A stretch of 64,000 nucleotides of DNA from NCBI RefSeq assembly GCF_041438865.1, contig NZ_CP109451.1, positions 248,001 through 312,000 on the forward strand. The letters run 5' to 3'. The notes under the pieces are model-generated. The model searched no databases and was not told the origin of the DNA. It worked only from the letters and a program-made list of their open reading frames with translations. The stretch is from Streptomyces sp. NBC_01471. GTDB lineage: Bacteria; Actinomycetota; Actinomycetes; Streptomycetales; Streptomycetaceae. The position numbers and the translations under genes were made by a program. Of the stretch, positions 1 to 8,750 are shown in pieces; the stretch's first letter is position 1, and each line of letters opens with the position of its first letter.

Positions 1-210
1 GGGACCGCCTCGGCCCTCACGACCACCGCCTTGCAGATCGGCAGCGGCATCGGCCCCACTGTCCTCGCCGGCATCGCTCAGCCCCTGGGCTCAGCGGGCC
101 ACGCCACGCTGTCGCTGCCCGGTCACCACCTCGCCTACGCCGCGGCGGCCGGACTCCTGCTCCTCATCGGCCTCCCGGTCACCGCTCGCCGCAACAAGAT
201 CGTTCACTGA
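1..210 (+). CDS. MFS transporter, C-terminal end (partial)
   Basis: Open from the window edge to a TGA, giving the last 69 residues of a membrane protein. The frame shows a Gly/Ala-rich helix, an extracytoplasmic-looking loop rich in His and Ser, and a final hydrophobic helix ending in a basic tail (residues ARRNK). This is the typical end of a 12- or 14-helix major facilitator drug exporter. The rest of the gene lies outside the window, so substrate and start cannot be judged. Confidence 0.7.
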   Translation, partial: GTASALTTTALQIGSGIGPTVLAGIAQPLGSAGHATLSLPGHHLAYAAAAGLLLLIGLPVTARRNKIVH

Positions 211-576
211 CGGTGGAGCCCGGCCGACGCCGACTCCTCGGGAGTGCCGGTCAGCAATCAGCAACGGCGAAGCCCTGCGCAACCGATCCGCGGGCCCACG
301 GATGGGCCGTCCGGATTGGCGGCCGGTGATGCAGTCCCGCTCAACAACTCCCGGGCAGCCGCCACCCGGGTCAACGATGATGCGGCGAGGTCCTGGGCCG
401 GACCGGTCTTTGCCGACCAGGACGTTGACTACGGCCGGTTCGGTGCGGCCGACGAGGGCCACGGCGGTTGGCCCTGCCCGTAACCTTCACCTCGATGTCA
501 GCCGCGGTCAGCGGCCGGCGGTCTCGCTGCCCCGGCACTGCACTACCGGGGCGGACGCTTGTTATTCTCTCCGGTC
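211..576. other. Intergenic, nothing recognised
   Basis: Open frames occur on both strands here, but none has a convincing ribosome binding site, a family-like protein or consistent third-position GC. I see no clear hairpin or repeat. The last part must hold the promoter of the following coaD-like gene. Confidence 0.5.
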
Positions 577-996
577 ATGCGAGCCCTCTTCCCAGGATCC
601 TTCGACCCGGTCACTCAAGGGCACCAGGACGTTCTCCGCCGCGCCGCCCTCCTGTTCGACGAGGTCGTCGTCTGCGTGATGTTCAATGCGCACAAGACCG
701 GCCGCTTCCCCATCACCGAACGGCTGGACCGGCTCCGCACGGCAGCAACTGACCTGAGCAACGTCACGGTCGACTCCCACACCGGCGGCCTGCTGGTCGA
801 CTACTGCGGCCGAGTCGGAATCGACGTCGTCATCCGCGGAGTTCGCGACGTTCACGACCTGGACTACGAAATGCCGATGGCCCGCATGAACCACGAACTG
901 GCCGGAGTCGAAACGTTCTTCATCGCTGCAGACCCCGCCCTGGCCCACATCTCCTCCAGCCTCGTCACCGCGATGAGCCAACAGGACCGCAGCTGA
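577..996 (+). CDS. coaD: Phosphopantetheine adenylyltransferase paralogue, short C-terminus
   Basis: CoaD transfers AMP from ATP to 4'-phosphopantetheine in coenzyme A synthesis. The 139-residue protein has the nucleotidyltransferase signature GSFDPVTQGH at residues 7-16, the basic motif IRGVRD near 85-90, and the ISSSLV motif at 124-129. An upstream TTG in frame was rejected because family homology begins at this ATG. Usual length is about 160 residues; this protein stops roughly 20 residues early, just after ISSSLV, so the final helix is missing. It is also divergent from the standard actinobacterial enzyme, so it is probably a second copy and may be inactive or specialised. Confidence 0.8.
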   Translation: MRALFPGSFDPVTQGHQDVLRRAALLFDEVVVCVMFNAHKTGRFPITERLDRLRTAATDLSNVTVDSHTGGLLVDYCGRVGIDVVIRGVRDVHDLDYEMPMARMNHELAGVETFFIAADPALAHISSSLVTAMSQQDRS

Positions 997-1069
997 GGAC
1001 GGCAGCGAAGGCGCGGCAATCGTCCCGGTCAGCCAGCATCCGGTGAACCTTCGCCGGAAGAGCGGCCCC

Positions 1070-1420
1070 GGAAGGGACACGGAGCGAGCGGCGGAGCGGG
1101 CGGAGCATCTGGCGCCGATCGACCCGGATGGGAACTGCCCCTGACCGCTGGACCGGCAGCGCCACTACCGCGTCGTCGCGAGCCTGGCCGACACCGACGG
1201 CAGCCTGTCCGACATCCCACCCGGCGTGCTGATGGACGGCGATGACATCGGGCGGTGGCTGGAGAGGCAGAAGCGACCGGGGCGCCTGGGCGCAACTCCC
1301 CGCCGAACGAGAGGACACGGCTGGCGACACTGGGCGTGCAGTCAGCCCGGGCGCCGTCTCCCGCCCCGGGGACCACGAACACGGCGAAGAACCGGGCAAG
1401 GTGGAGAACGGGGCAAGGTG
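1070..1420 (+). pseudogene. Helicase-associated (HA) domain remnant
   Basis: Forward frames contain pieces of the Streptomyces helicase-associated repeat, the module with a Trp-rich core followed by GRWLERQ and LGV. One frame reads a DPDGNCP stretch, an in-frame TGA where a Trp is expected, then DRQRHYRVVASLAD and GDDIGRWLERQK. A second frame carries the following WAQLPAER piece, and a third the ERTRLATLGV piece. One nonsense codon and at least one frameshift therefore break it. No helicase core is present. A second HA remnant lies at about 23.5 kb. Confidence 0.6.
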
Positions 1421-1447
1421 GAGCAGGCGTTCCCGCCTGCTCCACCT

Positions 1448-2149
1448 CTAGTTGGTCGTGTGCGTGGGGTAGACCTCGACCTCGGTGTAGCCGCCCTTGA
1501 TCTCCCCCGCGCCCGCAGGCCACGGCAGGTTCACGGTGTGGGTCTCGTTCGGGGGCGTCACCTGGATGTTGGTCGGGTGCGCGACGCTGTTGCCGCTGGT
1601 GTCGATGGTGTAGGAGAGGTTGAAGACAGCGGCATCGCCGGGCTTCAGGGTGGTGATACGCGGCTGGGCGTGGCCGCGCGAGATGGGTTCCGAGGTGTGG
1701 TCGGTGTCCTTGATGTCGACGCCGGCGAAGCCCGTCGCCGAGCAGGTGGTCGAACCCCGGTTGATCATGGTGATGTCTATCGTGCCGGTCTTCTCGTCGG
1801 GCGAGGCGTCCCTGGCGTCGATGGCCAGATCCTCCGTCTTGCAGAACGTGACCTTGCCGCCGGTCGTCGTCGCGCCGTTCGCAGCGCCGGCGCGGGCCTC
1901 GGTGTCCTCACCGGAACCCGAGCCACCCTCCGACTTCGAGCTGCCGTCCGAGGACGAAGAGGATGAGGAGGACGAGCCCGAGCCGCTCTCCGACTTCGCG
2001 CTGCCGTCCGAGGACGAGGAAGTCGAGGACGAGGAGCCCTGGGAGGACGAGTCCTTCCCGGAGCCGTCGTTGCCGTTGCCGCAGGCGGTGAGCGAGAGGG
2101 TGGCGGCGAGGCTGATGGCGGCGAGAGCAGTGATGCGGGTGTACTTCAC
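1448..2149 (-). CDS. Secreted lipoprotein with Ser/Gly-rich linker and DUF4232-like domain
   Basis: The 233-residue product starts at a GTG preceded by a G-rich ribosome binding site; an upstream ATG is less likely. Residues 1-22 form a lipoprotein signal with an LTAC lipobox (Cys23). Residues 24 to about 88 are an unusually long low-complexity linker of Ser, Gly and acidic residues. The rest resembles DUF4232, an extracellular beta-sandwich with two conserved Cys, common in Streptomyces lipoproteins. Role unknown; it probably sits anchored outside the membrane with the domain held away on the linker. Confidence 0.75.
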   Translation of the reverse strand: MKYTRITALAAISLAATLSLTACGNGNDGSGKDSSSQGSSSSTSSSSDGSAKSESGSGSSSSSSSSSDGSSKSEGGSGSGEDTEARAGAANGATTTGGKVTFCKTEDLAIDARDASPDEKTGTIDITMINRGSTTCSATGFAGVDIKDTDHTSEPISRGHAQPRITTLKPGDAAVFNLSYTIDTSGNSVAHPTNIQVTPPNETHTVNLPWPAGAGEIKGGYTEVEVYPTHTTN

Positions 2150-2947
2150 GGGATTCCCCCAAGAACGAGCGCGGTGCATGTGGACTGACGTATTTCTATC
2201 TCGCGCCGGGTTACAGGCCGTCCTCCGCGACGTCCTCGTTCTGTCACAGGCGTATTGACCTCAGGGATGACGGCGGGCGGCCTCGGCGTCGGTCTTCGCC
2301 TCGCCCGGGAAGAGGATTGAGGATTCCGTCAGATTCGTGATCTTGAACCCCATCGTCCCCGCGGCTACGGAGACAACCGTTGCCCACCTGCCGAATCAGA
2401 GCGAGCCGGATGAGGGCCGCTTCGTCTTCGCGTACTCGTCCACCATCAACAGCCTTGGCCCGACTGCCTCCTGCGTATCTCCTGCTCCTGCGTGTCTCCG
2501 GCTGCCACGTGCTCCTCACCGGCGCGAAGGGCACGCAAAGGGCAAGCGGGAAGACAGGCGGGAAGAGCTGCAAACGGCTGGGATCGACGGTACGTACCAG
2601 TCCGTACGGGACCTCGCCGCCGCACGCGAGGCAGGCGCCCCGCCTCTCGGCCCGGCCCAACCGCAAGGGCTACTCCCGTGCGGCGCAGCCCAGTCCGGCG
2701 AGCAGCGCCGTGGCCTCGGCCTCGGCGAGGGGCCGTCACCGCGCCGGGGACGTCGTCAGCCGCCCGGACCCGGGCGTGGAGGAGCGTCGACCGGGCGTGG
2801 CCGATCCGCAGGCCGGCGGCCTCGGCGAGAAGCTCGACAACCTCCGGCGGACGACACTCCGACGATCAGGTGAATTGATCCAGATCTGCCTGATCGCTGC
2901 GTCTACTGGTGCGCGTTCCTGTTCCATCACCATTTCACTGGAGTGAC
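2150..2947. other. Intergenic region, possibly a decayed minus-strand gene
   Basis: No intact gene was identified. On the minus strand, between about 2640 and 2870, two different frames carry protein-like segments (VVELLAEAAGL in one, LAEAEATALLAGLG in another), which could be one gene broken by frameshifts. I cannot name its family. The last 80 bases hold a short AT-richer stretch upstream of the rodlin gene and probably its promoter. Confidence 0.3.
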
Positions 2948-3352
2948 ATGCGCGCCCGTACCGCCCTTACCGCCGCAGCCCTTGCCGCCGCGGCCATCGC
3001 CGGCGCCGCCGGTAACGCAGCCGCCATCGGCAACGACGGTGGCACCACATCCCTGAGCGGCAACGGCTCCGAGCAGGCCTTCGGTAACTCGGCCACCAAC
3101 GGTGCCCAGAGCCCGCAGCTGACCCTCGTCCAGGGCTCCCTGAACAAGCTGTGCGCCGGCGTGCCCGTCAAGGCCAACGTGGGCTCCCTCGTCGGTCTCG
3201 TACCGGTCGCGATCCAGGACGTCCCCGTCCTGTCGTCCCCGCAGAACCAGCAGTGCACCGAGAACTCCACCCAGGCCAAGGGCGACGAGCCTCTGTCCCA
3301 CATCCTCGACCAGATCCCGGTGCTCTCCGGCAACGGCGTCGGCAACGGCTGA
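2948..3352 (+). CDS. rdlA: Rodlin, aerial hypha and spore surface protein
   Basis: Rodlins are small secreted proteins that, with chaplins, organise the paired-rod (rodlet) layer on Streptomyces aerial hyphae and spores. This 134-residue protein has an Ala-rich Sec signal peptide (residues 1 to about 27, start at ATG after a weak purine stretch). A mature region follows with the family hallmarks: GNG near its start, AFGNSAT, SPQLTLVQGSLNK, two Cys, NSTQAK and a Gly/Asn-rich end. Size matches the known RdlA and RdlB proteins. Only one copy is visible here, whereas a divergent pair is usual. Whether it corresponds to rdlA or rdlB cannot be decided. Confidence 0.9.
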   Translation: MRARTALTAAALAAAAIAGAAGNAAAIGNDGGTTSLSGNGSEQAFGNSATNGAQSPQLTLVQGSLNKLCAGVPVKANVGSLVGLVPVAIQDVPVLSSPQNQQCTENSTQAKGDEPLSHILDQIPVLSGNGVGNG

Positions 3353-3766
3353 CCGTTCGTACCGAGCTTGTCAGCGGCCCGCCCACCACGAATCACCCTT
3401 CGCCCGGAAAGCATCCTGAAGGAGATCACGTCGACGGGCGGGCCGCAGTCATGGCCTGAGAGCCCCACGCTGGCGCAGCGTGTGCTGTCGCCCCGGCCCG
3501 TTGGGGTGAAGTTGAGAACGGCTCCCGGTCCGCACCTCGCGGAAGACCGTCATCCACGAGCCCGGAAGCCCGGACCCGCATCCGCTGTTCGCTCAGGACA
3601 CCGGCCCGGACCTGCCGAAGAACGGACCTGCCGAAGAACGGACCTGCCGAAGAACGGATCAGCCGGGTCCCTGTCGACCGTGAGGCACCCCCGCACACCC
3701 CGTAGTTGAGAATCCAGGACGGCGAGACACCCTCGCCGTCGTACCGCCCTGCGGGAGCGGACGCGA
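3353..3766. other. Intergenic region downstream of rodlin
   Basis: Contains the 16-bp tandem repeat listed separately. No gene-like frame or clear terminator was seen in the rest. Confidence 0.5.
3609..3656. repeat. Three tandem 16-bp repeats
   Basis: The unit GACCTGCCGAAGAACG occurs three times head to tail without change, and a partial fourth copy (GA) follows. It is not part of a recognised gene. A slipped-strand array is the simplest explanation. Confidence 0.9.
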
Positions 3767-4171
3767 TCAGCGCTGTTCGGGCGAACCGGACGACGGCAGG
3801 GATTCGTCGAGCGGTACGACGTTGAAGTATTCCTCGATGCGGTCGATGAGGCCACCGTCGAACCGGAAGTACATCGCCGCATGTACGTCACTGCGGGACC
3901 CGTCGGTCATGGTCAGGTGGAGTACTTGCTGCTGGAGCACTTCGTCGCCGTCCTGGAACTGCCGCACGGTCTCGTACCGAAGTGTCTCGACGTCGGCGGC
4001 CAACTGCTTCAGCAGTTCCATGTTCTCGTCGATCGGCTGGTCGCCGCTTCCGTCGTTGTGCCACACGCTGGCGGCCTCGGTGCACAGGGATCGCATCGTG
4101 GCGTAGTCCCGTACCTCCCACTGCCGGAGGTAGTGCACCGCTGCTGCGCGAAGGTCCTGGTCGGTTGTCAT
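3767..4171 (-). CDS. NTF2-like (SnoaL-type) protein
   Basis: The 134-residue protein has the cone-shaped NTF2 fold pattern: an N-terminal helix pair (HYLRQWEVRDYATMRSLC), a WHN element, and a C-terminal beta pair ending in FDGGLIDRIEEYFN. Family members are small isomerases, hydrolases or binding proteins; the substrate cannot be inferred. The start is an ATG behind a good GAAAGG site. It follows the DUF1684 gene by 39 bases on the same strand, so the two are probably co-transcribed. Confidence 0.75.
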   Translation of the reverse strand: MTTDQDLRAAAVHYLRQWEVRDYATMRSLCTEAASVWHNDGSGDQPIDENMELLKQLAADVETLRYETVRQFQDGDEVLQQQVLHLTMTDGSRSDVHAAMYFRFDGGLIDRIEEYFNVVPLDESLPSSGSPEQR

Positions 4172-4210
4172 CGTCTTTTTCCTTTCGGGGTGCGCCGGTT
4201 GCGGCGGATG

Positions 4211-5056
4211 TCAGACGGCGGGGCCGGTCACGGTGCCGGCGGCCGCGTTCTCTTCGAAGACGGGGGCGCGTTCCCCCGCTTCGATGCGTAGGAGGAGGTG
4301 GTTCTCCCGGGGCGGCAGGGGGCAGGGGAAGGCCGGGGAGAACATGTGGTGGGGGACAACGGCCCGGTTGAAGTCGATACGGGCCGTGCCCGTGGCGTCC
4401 TTCGGCCGGGGCAGGATCAGCCAACGGCCCATGCCGGGCGTGTCCTTGTCGCTGGTGCCGTCGGTGAACGTGATCAACAAGGTGTCGCCACCCACACCGA
4501 ACGCCTGGAGCGTGTGCCGCTCGCCTCGCAGCTCGAAGACGAAGTCACCCGGGGCCGGGAAGGAGTCCCGCATACTCGGGCTGGTCAGCCGGGTCACTTC
4601 CAGGAGGCGTCCGGCATCCGCCGGACGGTACTCCGCCTCGACAGTCCAGGCCGGGTCCCACGGCCACGCGTCGATCCCGCGCAGGCCGACGAGGGTGGGC
4701 GCGGCCGGATCCCACACGACCAGGACATGGGCTCCACCCAGCTCCTCGATGGTGCCGCGCCGCCCGTCGGGGAAGGACAGGCGGCCGGCGCTGGTCAGTT
4801 CCACCGCGCCGTCGACGGCCTGGTCATCGACGAACACGCCCTCCGCACGGGTTGCGGTCAGCGTCAGGCTCCCCGAGAAGCCGGTGGACGTCCACCGCCC
4901 CGGAACCTCGGGGAATTCCTGACCCGGTTCCGTGATCAGGCGATAGGCGATGCGGCCCGCCTTCCCCTCCGGGCCCGCCATCTCCTCCCACCGGCTCCGA
5001 CGCCACCTGTCGTACCCGGTCAACGCGTCGTCGCCATCGAAGCAACCGCTGGACAC
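4211..5056 (-). CDS. DUF1684 family protein
   Basis: The 281-residue protein matches the DUF1684 pattern, including the closing signature RIDFNRAVVPHHMFSP followed by CPLPPREN near residues 249-256. The family has no established function; it is often found with hydrolases and NTF2-like proteins. Start is a GTG with a GGAGAA site. No signal peptide, so cytoplasmic. First gene of a probable two-gene operon with the NTF2-like gene. Confidence 0.8.
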   Translation of the reverse strand: MSSGCFDGDDALTGYDRWRRSRWEEMAGPEGKAGRIAYRLITEPGQEFPEVPGRWTSTGFSGSLTLTATRAEGVFVDDQAVDGAVELTSAGRLSFPDGRRGTIEELGGAHVLVVWDPAAPTLVGLRGIDAWPWDPAWTVEAEYRPADAGRLLEVTRLTSPSMRDSFPAPGDFVFELRGERHTLQAFGVGGDTLLITFTDGTSDKDTPGMGRWLILPRPKDATGTARIDFNRAVVPHHMFSPAFPCPLPPRENHLLLRIEAGERAPVFEENAAAGTVTGPAV

Positions 5057-5466
5057 AGTGTTCTCCTCTGTATGGGGCCGGCCACCCGCGACCGCCGTCA
5101 GGACTTACCGCCGGCCGGGAACCCCGGCCGGTTCGACGGCCGACCGGTCGTGCCGATGGTTTGGATGGTGCGCTCGCCCTGAGGACACAGCAAAGCTTCT
5201 TGCTCTTAAGGCAAACAACTGGCCCGGGAACTTGCGGAGAACGGGAGTGCCACGGCTACTTCGTCCCCATTGAGTACGAAGAGAAGTACTACGTCGTCGA
5301 CCAGGCAGCCACCGAACCAGTGAGGCTGAAACCACGTGGAACCCCTGCCGCGCGGGGACGGGGTCCCGGACGCGCTGCGGGCGAGTCTGCTGCTCGCCGC
5401 CGTTCCGCTGGGGCGGATATGCCGATTCGGCAAGTTCCTTTGCCTCATCGGCCAGGGCGAGTGAAC
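5057..5466. other. Intergenic, promoters of divergent genes
   Basis: Lies between the DUF1684 operon on the minus strand and the flavoprotein gene on the plus strand. Open frames run through it, but none resembles a family known to me. The AT-richer part around 5190-5300 is the likeliest promoter zone. Nothing else was seen. Confidence 0.4.
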
Positions 5467-6459
5467 ATGCCTGATATGAATACAAACCAGTCCGTGGAAG
5501 TGATCGTCATCGGCGGTGGTGCCGCCGGTCTGTCCGGGGCACTGACCCTGGCCCGGGCACGCCGCTCCGTGATGGTGATCGACTCGGGGGAGCCGCGCAA
5601 CGCGCCTGCCTCCGGCGTGCATGGGTTCCTCTCGCGCGACGGCATGCCGCCTCGCGATCTCGTCGCTCGTGGCCAGGAGGAGGTGACGCGCTACGGCGGC
5701 AGCGTGATGCCCGGTCGTGTGGTCTCGGCCGAGCGCGTCGACGGCCTGTTCGAGGTCACGACGGAGGCAGGCAACCGCTACCGTGCCCGGCGGCTGCTGG
5801 TGGCCACGGGGCTGGCCGACGAGCTGCCTGAGGTGCCCGGTCTCGCCGAGAGGTGGGGACGCGATGTTCTGCACTGCCCCTACTGCCACGGGTGGGAGAT
5901 CCGCGACCAGCCTCTGGGGGTGCTGGGGACGGGGCCGTTGTCGGTGCACCAAGCACTGCTCTTCCGGCAGTGGACCACACGCATCACCCTGTTCCCCGCC
6001 GACCGCGTCGAGGTGACCGGTGATCAGCGCGAACAACTCACTGCGCGCGGCATCGACGTCGTGGAGGGCGCGGTGGCCGCTGTCGAGGTGGACAAGGACC
6101 GGCTGACCGGGATTCGGCTGGCTTCCGGCCGGGTGGTCGAGGTCATGGCGGTGGCGTTGAGTCCACGGATGCGTGCCGGGAAGGTGCTGTTGAGCCTCGG
6201 CCTCGACCCGGTCGAGCACCCGATGGGAGCCGGCGAGCACATCGAGGCCGATGCGACCGGCCGCACTGCGGTGCCGGGCGTGTGGGTGGCCGGCAATGTC
6301 ACCGACCTGACCGCTCAGGTCGTCGGTGCGGCGGCGGCCGGCAACGTGAGTGCAGCCGCGATCAACGCTGATCTGGTGGCGGAGGACACAGGCATCGCCG
6401 TTGCCGCGCTGCGGCGCGCGCAAGAAGGCCGGGGGCGGGTGGAGAGCCAGGGGCTGTGA
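5467..6459 (+). CDS. Thioredoxin-reductase-like FAD/NAD(P) dithiol oxidoreductase
   Basis: The 330-residue flavoprotein has an FAD-binding GGGAAG at residues 16-21, a redox-active CPYC (Cys137, Cys140) within HCPYCHGWE, and a C-terminal FAD motif ending in VWVAGNVTDL. The CPYCHG form, rather than the CAxC of housekeeping thioredoxin reductase, is the pattern of the dithiol oxidase branch that includes the holomycin and gliotoxin disulfide-forming enzymes (HlmI, GliT). A central NADPH-binding GxGxxG is replaced by GVLGTGPLSV. The start was set at the ATG six bases after AGGGCGA. It stands alone; the substrate is unknown. Confidence 0.8.
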   Translation: MPDMNTNQSVEVIVIGGGAAGLSGALTLARARRSVMVIDSGEPRNAPASGVHGFLSRDGMPPRDLVARGQEEVTRYGGSVMPGRVVSAERVDGLFEVTTEAGNRYRARRLLVATGLADELPEVPGLAERWGRDVLHCPYCHGWEIRDQPLGVLGTGPLSVHQALLFRQWTTRITLFPADRVEVTGDQREQLTARGIDVVEGAVAAVEVDKDRLTGIRLASGRVVEVMAVALSPRMRAGKVLLSLGLDPVEHPMGAGEHIEADATGRTAVPGVWVAGNVTDLTAQVVGAAAAGNVSAAAINADLVAEDTGIAVAALRRAQEGRGRVESQGL

Positions 6460-6492
6460 ACCCCGCCCCCTGGCGGAAGGTGCTTCAACCGT

Positions 6493-6810
6493 TCATAGAC
6501 CGGTGACTTCCCTGGCCCGCTTCACTACGGAGTCGAGGCTGTCCACCATGGCGTTGTGCCGTCTCGCGCGCGCCGCCCGGTCCGCCGGCACCAGCCGCTC
6601 GCCCGCCTGCACGGCGTAGGCGTCCGCTTCGCCGAAGGCGGTCTGCGGGTGTTCTCCCGTATCGGCGCAGTGCGTCGTGACCTCCTTGACCGCCTGGAGC
6701 ACGACCGCACGGTCCACCCCCGGCTGCATGGCCAGCCGCACCTGGAAACGCGCCATCCACTTTTCGCGGCTCTTCTCCTCCGCGTCCGTCTTCCGGTCCT
6801 TCTTCGCCAC
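6493..6810 (-). CDS. Hypothetical small charged protein
   Basis: The 105-residue, Lys/Arg/Glu-rich, probably helical soluble protein starts at a GTG with a GGAGAG site five bases upstream. I recognise no family. It contains one Cys and no membrane segment. It converges with the flavoprotein gene, 33 bases apart. Confidence 0.6.
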   Translation of the reverse strand: MAKKDRKTDAEEKSREKWMARFQVRLAMQPGVDRAVVLQAVKEVTTHCADTGEHPQTAFGEADAYAVQAGERLVPADRAARARRHNAMVDSLDSVVKRAREVTGL

Positions 6811-7001
6811 GTGCTCTCCTGGATGATCGGTAGCCGTCCGTCACAGAGTTGGACGCCGCAGCGTCGACGTTGGTTGCGTAAGCGGGAGTGTGACAAGTTC
6901 GGGCGACTCCCGGGGCGTGGCGCTGACAGGTCCCTTGCTACAGAACGACGTCCCAGATACCACCTGGGTCCCACCACTCCTGATCACACAGTGCCATCCG
7001 G

Positions 7002-7038
7002 AAGGGGGCCGACCGGATCCGCTCCGGCCGGCCCCCTT
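7002..7038 (-). terminator. Strong hairpin, likely terminator of the SDR gene
   Basis: Two 15-base arms, AAGGGGGCCGACCGG and CCGGCCGGCCCCCTT, pair with a single mismatch around a 7-base loop. It sits about 70 bases past the stop of the minus-strand SDR gene. No long T run follows, as is common in Streptomyces. Confidence 0.7.
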
Positions 7039-7106
7039 CTTCGCGTACGGAGGCGGCTCCGCGTACGGCTGCCCGCTCCGTACGCCGGGTCTCCCGCCCC
7101 GGCTCC

Positions 7107-7931
7107 TCAGCCCTGCGCCAGCTCCGCCACGGGCTGCCACTTCTCCCACCCCGCGAGACGCTGCTCGTAGTCGGCCTTGGCCAAGCCCAGCGGCGCCGAA
7201 CCGAAGAAGCAGCGCAGCGGCGGCTCGTCGGCGTCGACGATCTCCAGCACGGCCGCGGCGGACGCGGTCGGATCGCCCGGCGTGCCGACGCGCTTGCGGC
7301 GCTGCTCCTGCACCTCCTTGTGGAAGTCGGCGTACGCGGGCAACGGCTCGGACGTGCTCGACGAGGAACCCGCCCAGTCGGTGGCGAACCCACCGGGCTC
7401 GATCAGCGTGACCTTGACGCCGAACGGCGCCACTTCCTGGGCCAGCGCCTGGCTCATGCCTTCGAGGGCCCACTTCGACGCGTGGTAGATCCCGACCAGC
7501 GGGAAGGCGCTGATGCCTCCGATGGAGGAGACCTGGAGAATGTGGCCGCTGCCCTGCTCACGCAGGAACGGCAGCGCCGCCTGCGTGATCCACAGGGCGC
7601 CGAACAGGTTGGTCTCCAGTTGCGCGCGCGCCTCGGCCTCGGTGAGTTCCTCGACCATGCCGAAGTGGCCGTAACCGGCGTTGTTGACCACCACGTCGAG
7701 GCGCCCGAACCGCTCGTGCGCCTGCTGCACGGCGGCGAAGTCGGCGTCACGGTCCGTCACGTCGAGGCGCAGGGGCAGCAGCCGTTCTCCGTACTTCTCG
7801 CGAAGGTCACCCAGCGTGGAGAGATCGCGCGCGGTCGCGGCCACCGAATCGCCACGTTCGAGGGCGGCGATGGCCCACTCCCTGCCGAAGCCGCGTGAGG
7901 CACCGGTGATGAACCAGATCTTCTGCGTCAT
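7107..7931 (-). CDS. Short-chain dehydrogenase/reductase (SDR)
   Basis: Classical SDR of 274 residues. It has the NAD(P)-binding TGASRGFGRE near residue 10, NNAGYG near 87-92, a catalytic Ser in SSIGG, and the YHASK catalytic pair. The set is typical of oxidoreductases acting on small alcohols or ketones; the substrate is unknown. Start at the ATG opening MTQKIWFITG; a longer frame upstream lacks homology. It stands alone between a terminator and the TetR/DUF1772 locus. Confidence 0.85.
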   Translation of the reverse strand: MTQKIWFITGASRGFGREWAIAALERGDSVAATARDLSTLGDLREKYGERLLPLRLDVTDRDADFAAVQQAHERFGRLDVVVNNAGYGHFGMVEELTEAEARAQLETNLFGALWITQAALPFLREQGSGHILQVSSIGGISAFPLVGIYHASKWALEGMSQALAQEVAPFGVKVTLIEPGGFATDWAGSSSSTSEPLPAYADFHKEVQEQRRKRVGTPGDPTASAAAVLEIVDADEPPLRCFFGSAPLGLAKADYEQRLAGWEKWQPVAELAQG

Positions 7932-8162
7932 GGTGTGCTCCTCAAGGAAACTCGTCATACGTACGGTCAGCACGTTGCGGTGTTTCTCCCACCAGCCAAC
8001 ACCTTCGAGTGGACTCGATGTCAATTTCAGTACTCCCGGAGGCGGCTTTCACTGTCACGAGGAGCGACTGCCCAGCGGGGCCGTTACGCGGCGCTGCCGA
8101 GGGATCGGCGTCCAAGGGGACGCAGGTCGGCGGAGCGGCTGCCCGCGGGTTCGGATGGTGTG

Positions 8163-8741
8163 TCAGACCCCGGTGAGCCGGTCCACCAGCAGCTCCACCC
8201 TCGGCTCGACGTACTCCGGCGGCAGCCGTCCCGCCCGGGTCAGGGTCGCCAGCCCGTGCAGGGCCGCCCAGAACACCTCGGTGAACAGCCCGGGGTCGAC
8301 TCCGCCCCCGGCGACCTCACCCAGGCTCTCCAGCAGCGCGGCGAAGGCGTCCTTGAGAGGTTCGGGGGTGCCCTCGTCCGCGAAGGCCAGGCCGCCGTCG
8401 AGCTGGAACAAGGCGTCGTAGACCGCCGGGTTGCGTGCGGCGAAGCCGAGGTAGGCACGGGCGAGGGCCGCGACCCGCTCGCGCGGGCTGTTCGCGCCGG
8501 CGGTCGCGGCCCGCACCGCCACGGCCATCTCGGTGGCCCCTTCCAGGGCGACGGCGCCGATGATCTCCCGCTTGCCGCGGAAGTGGCTGTAGAGGACGGG
8601 CTGGCTGTACTCGATGCGCTCGGCGAGCCGGCGGGTGGTGACCGCGTCCCAGCCCTGCTGCTCAGCGAGTTCGCGGGCTGTCGCCACGATGAGGCGCTCG
8701 CGCTCCGCCCGCTCGCGCTGCTTGCGTTCCTGTACCGACAT
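8163..8741 (-). CDS. TetR family transcriptional regulator
   Basis: The 192-residue protein has an N-terminal TetR helix-turn-helix (residues about 10-57; VTTRRLAERIEYSQPVLYSHFRGK) and a ligand-binding domain like those of regulators of small membrane proteins. Divergent from the DUF1772 gene across a 90-base gap carrying palindromic sites, so it most likely represses both itself and that gene. The ligand is unknown. Confidence 0.9.
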   Translation of the reverse strand: MSVQERKQRERAERERLIVATARELAEQQGWDAVTTRRLAERIEYSQPVLYSHFRGKREIIGAVALEGATEMAVAVRAATAGANSPRERVAALARAYLGFAARNPAVYDALFQLDGGLAFADEGTPEPLKDAFAALLESLGEVAGGGVDPGLFTEVFWAALHGLATLTRAGRLPPEYVEPRVELLVDRLTGV

Positions 8742-8750
8742 GATTCGACC

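Noticed and set aside
1226..1966. Long plus-strand frame over the lipoprotein gene
   Set aside because: It is antisense to the lipoprotein gene, low in recognisable domains and lacks a ribosome binding site; only its first part corresponds to the HA remnant.
3609..3656. Candidate CRISPR array
   Set aside because: Only three 16-bp units without spacers and no cas genes nearby.
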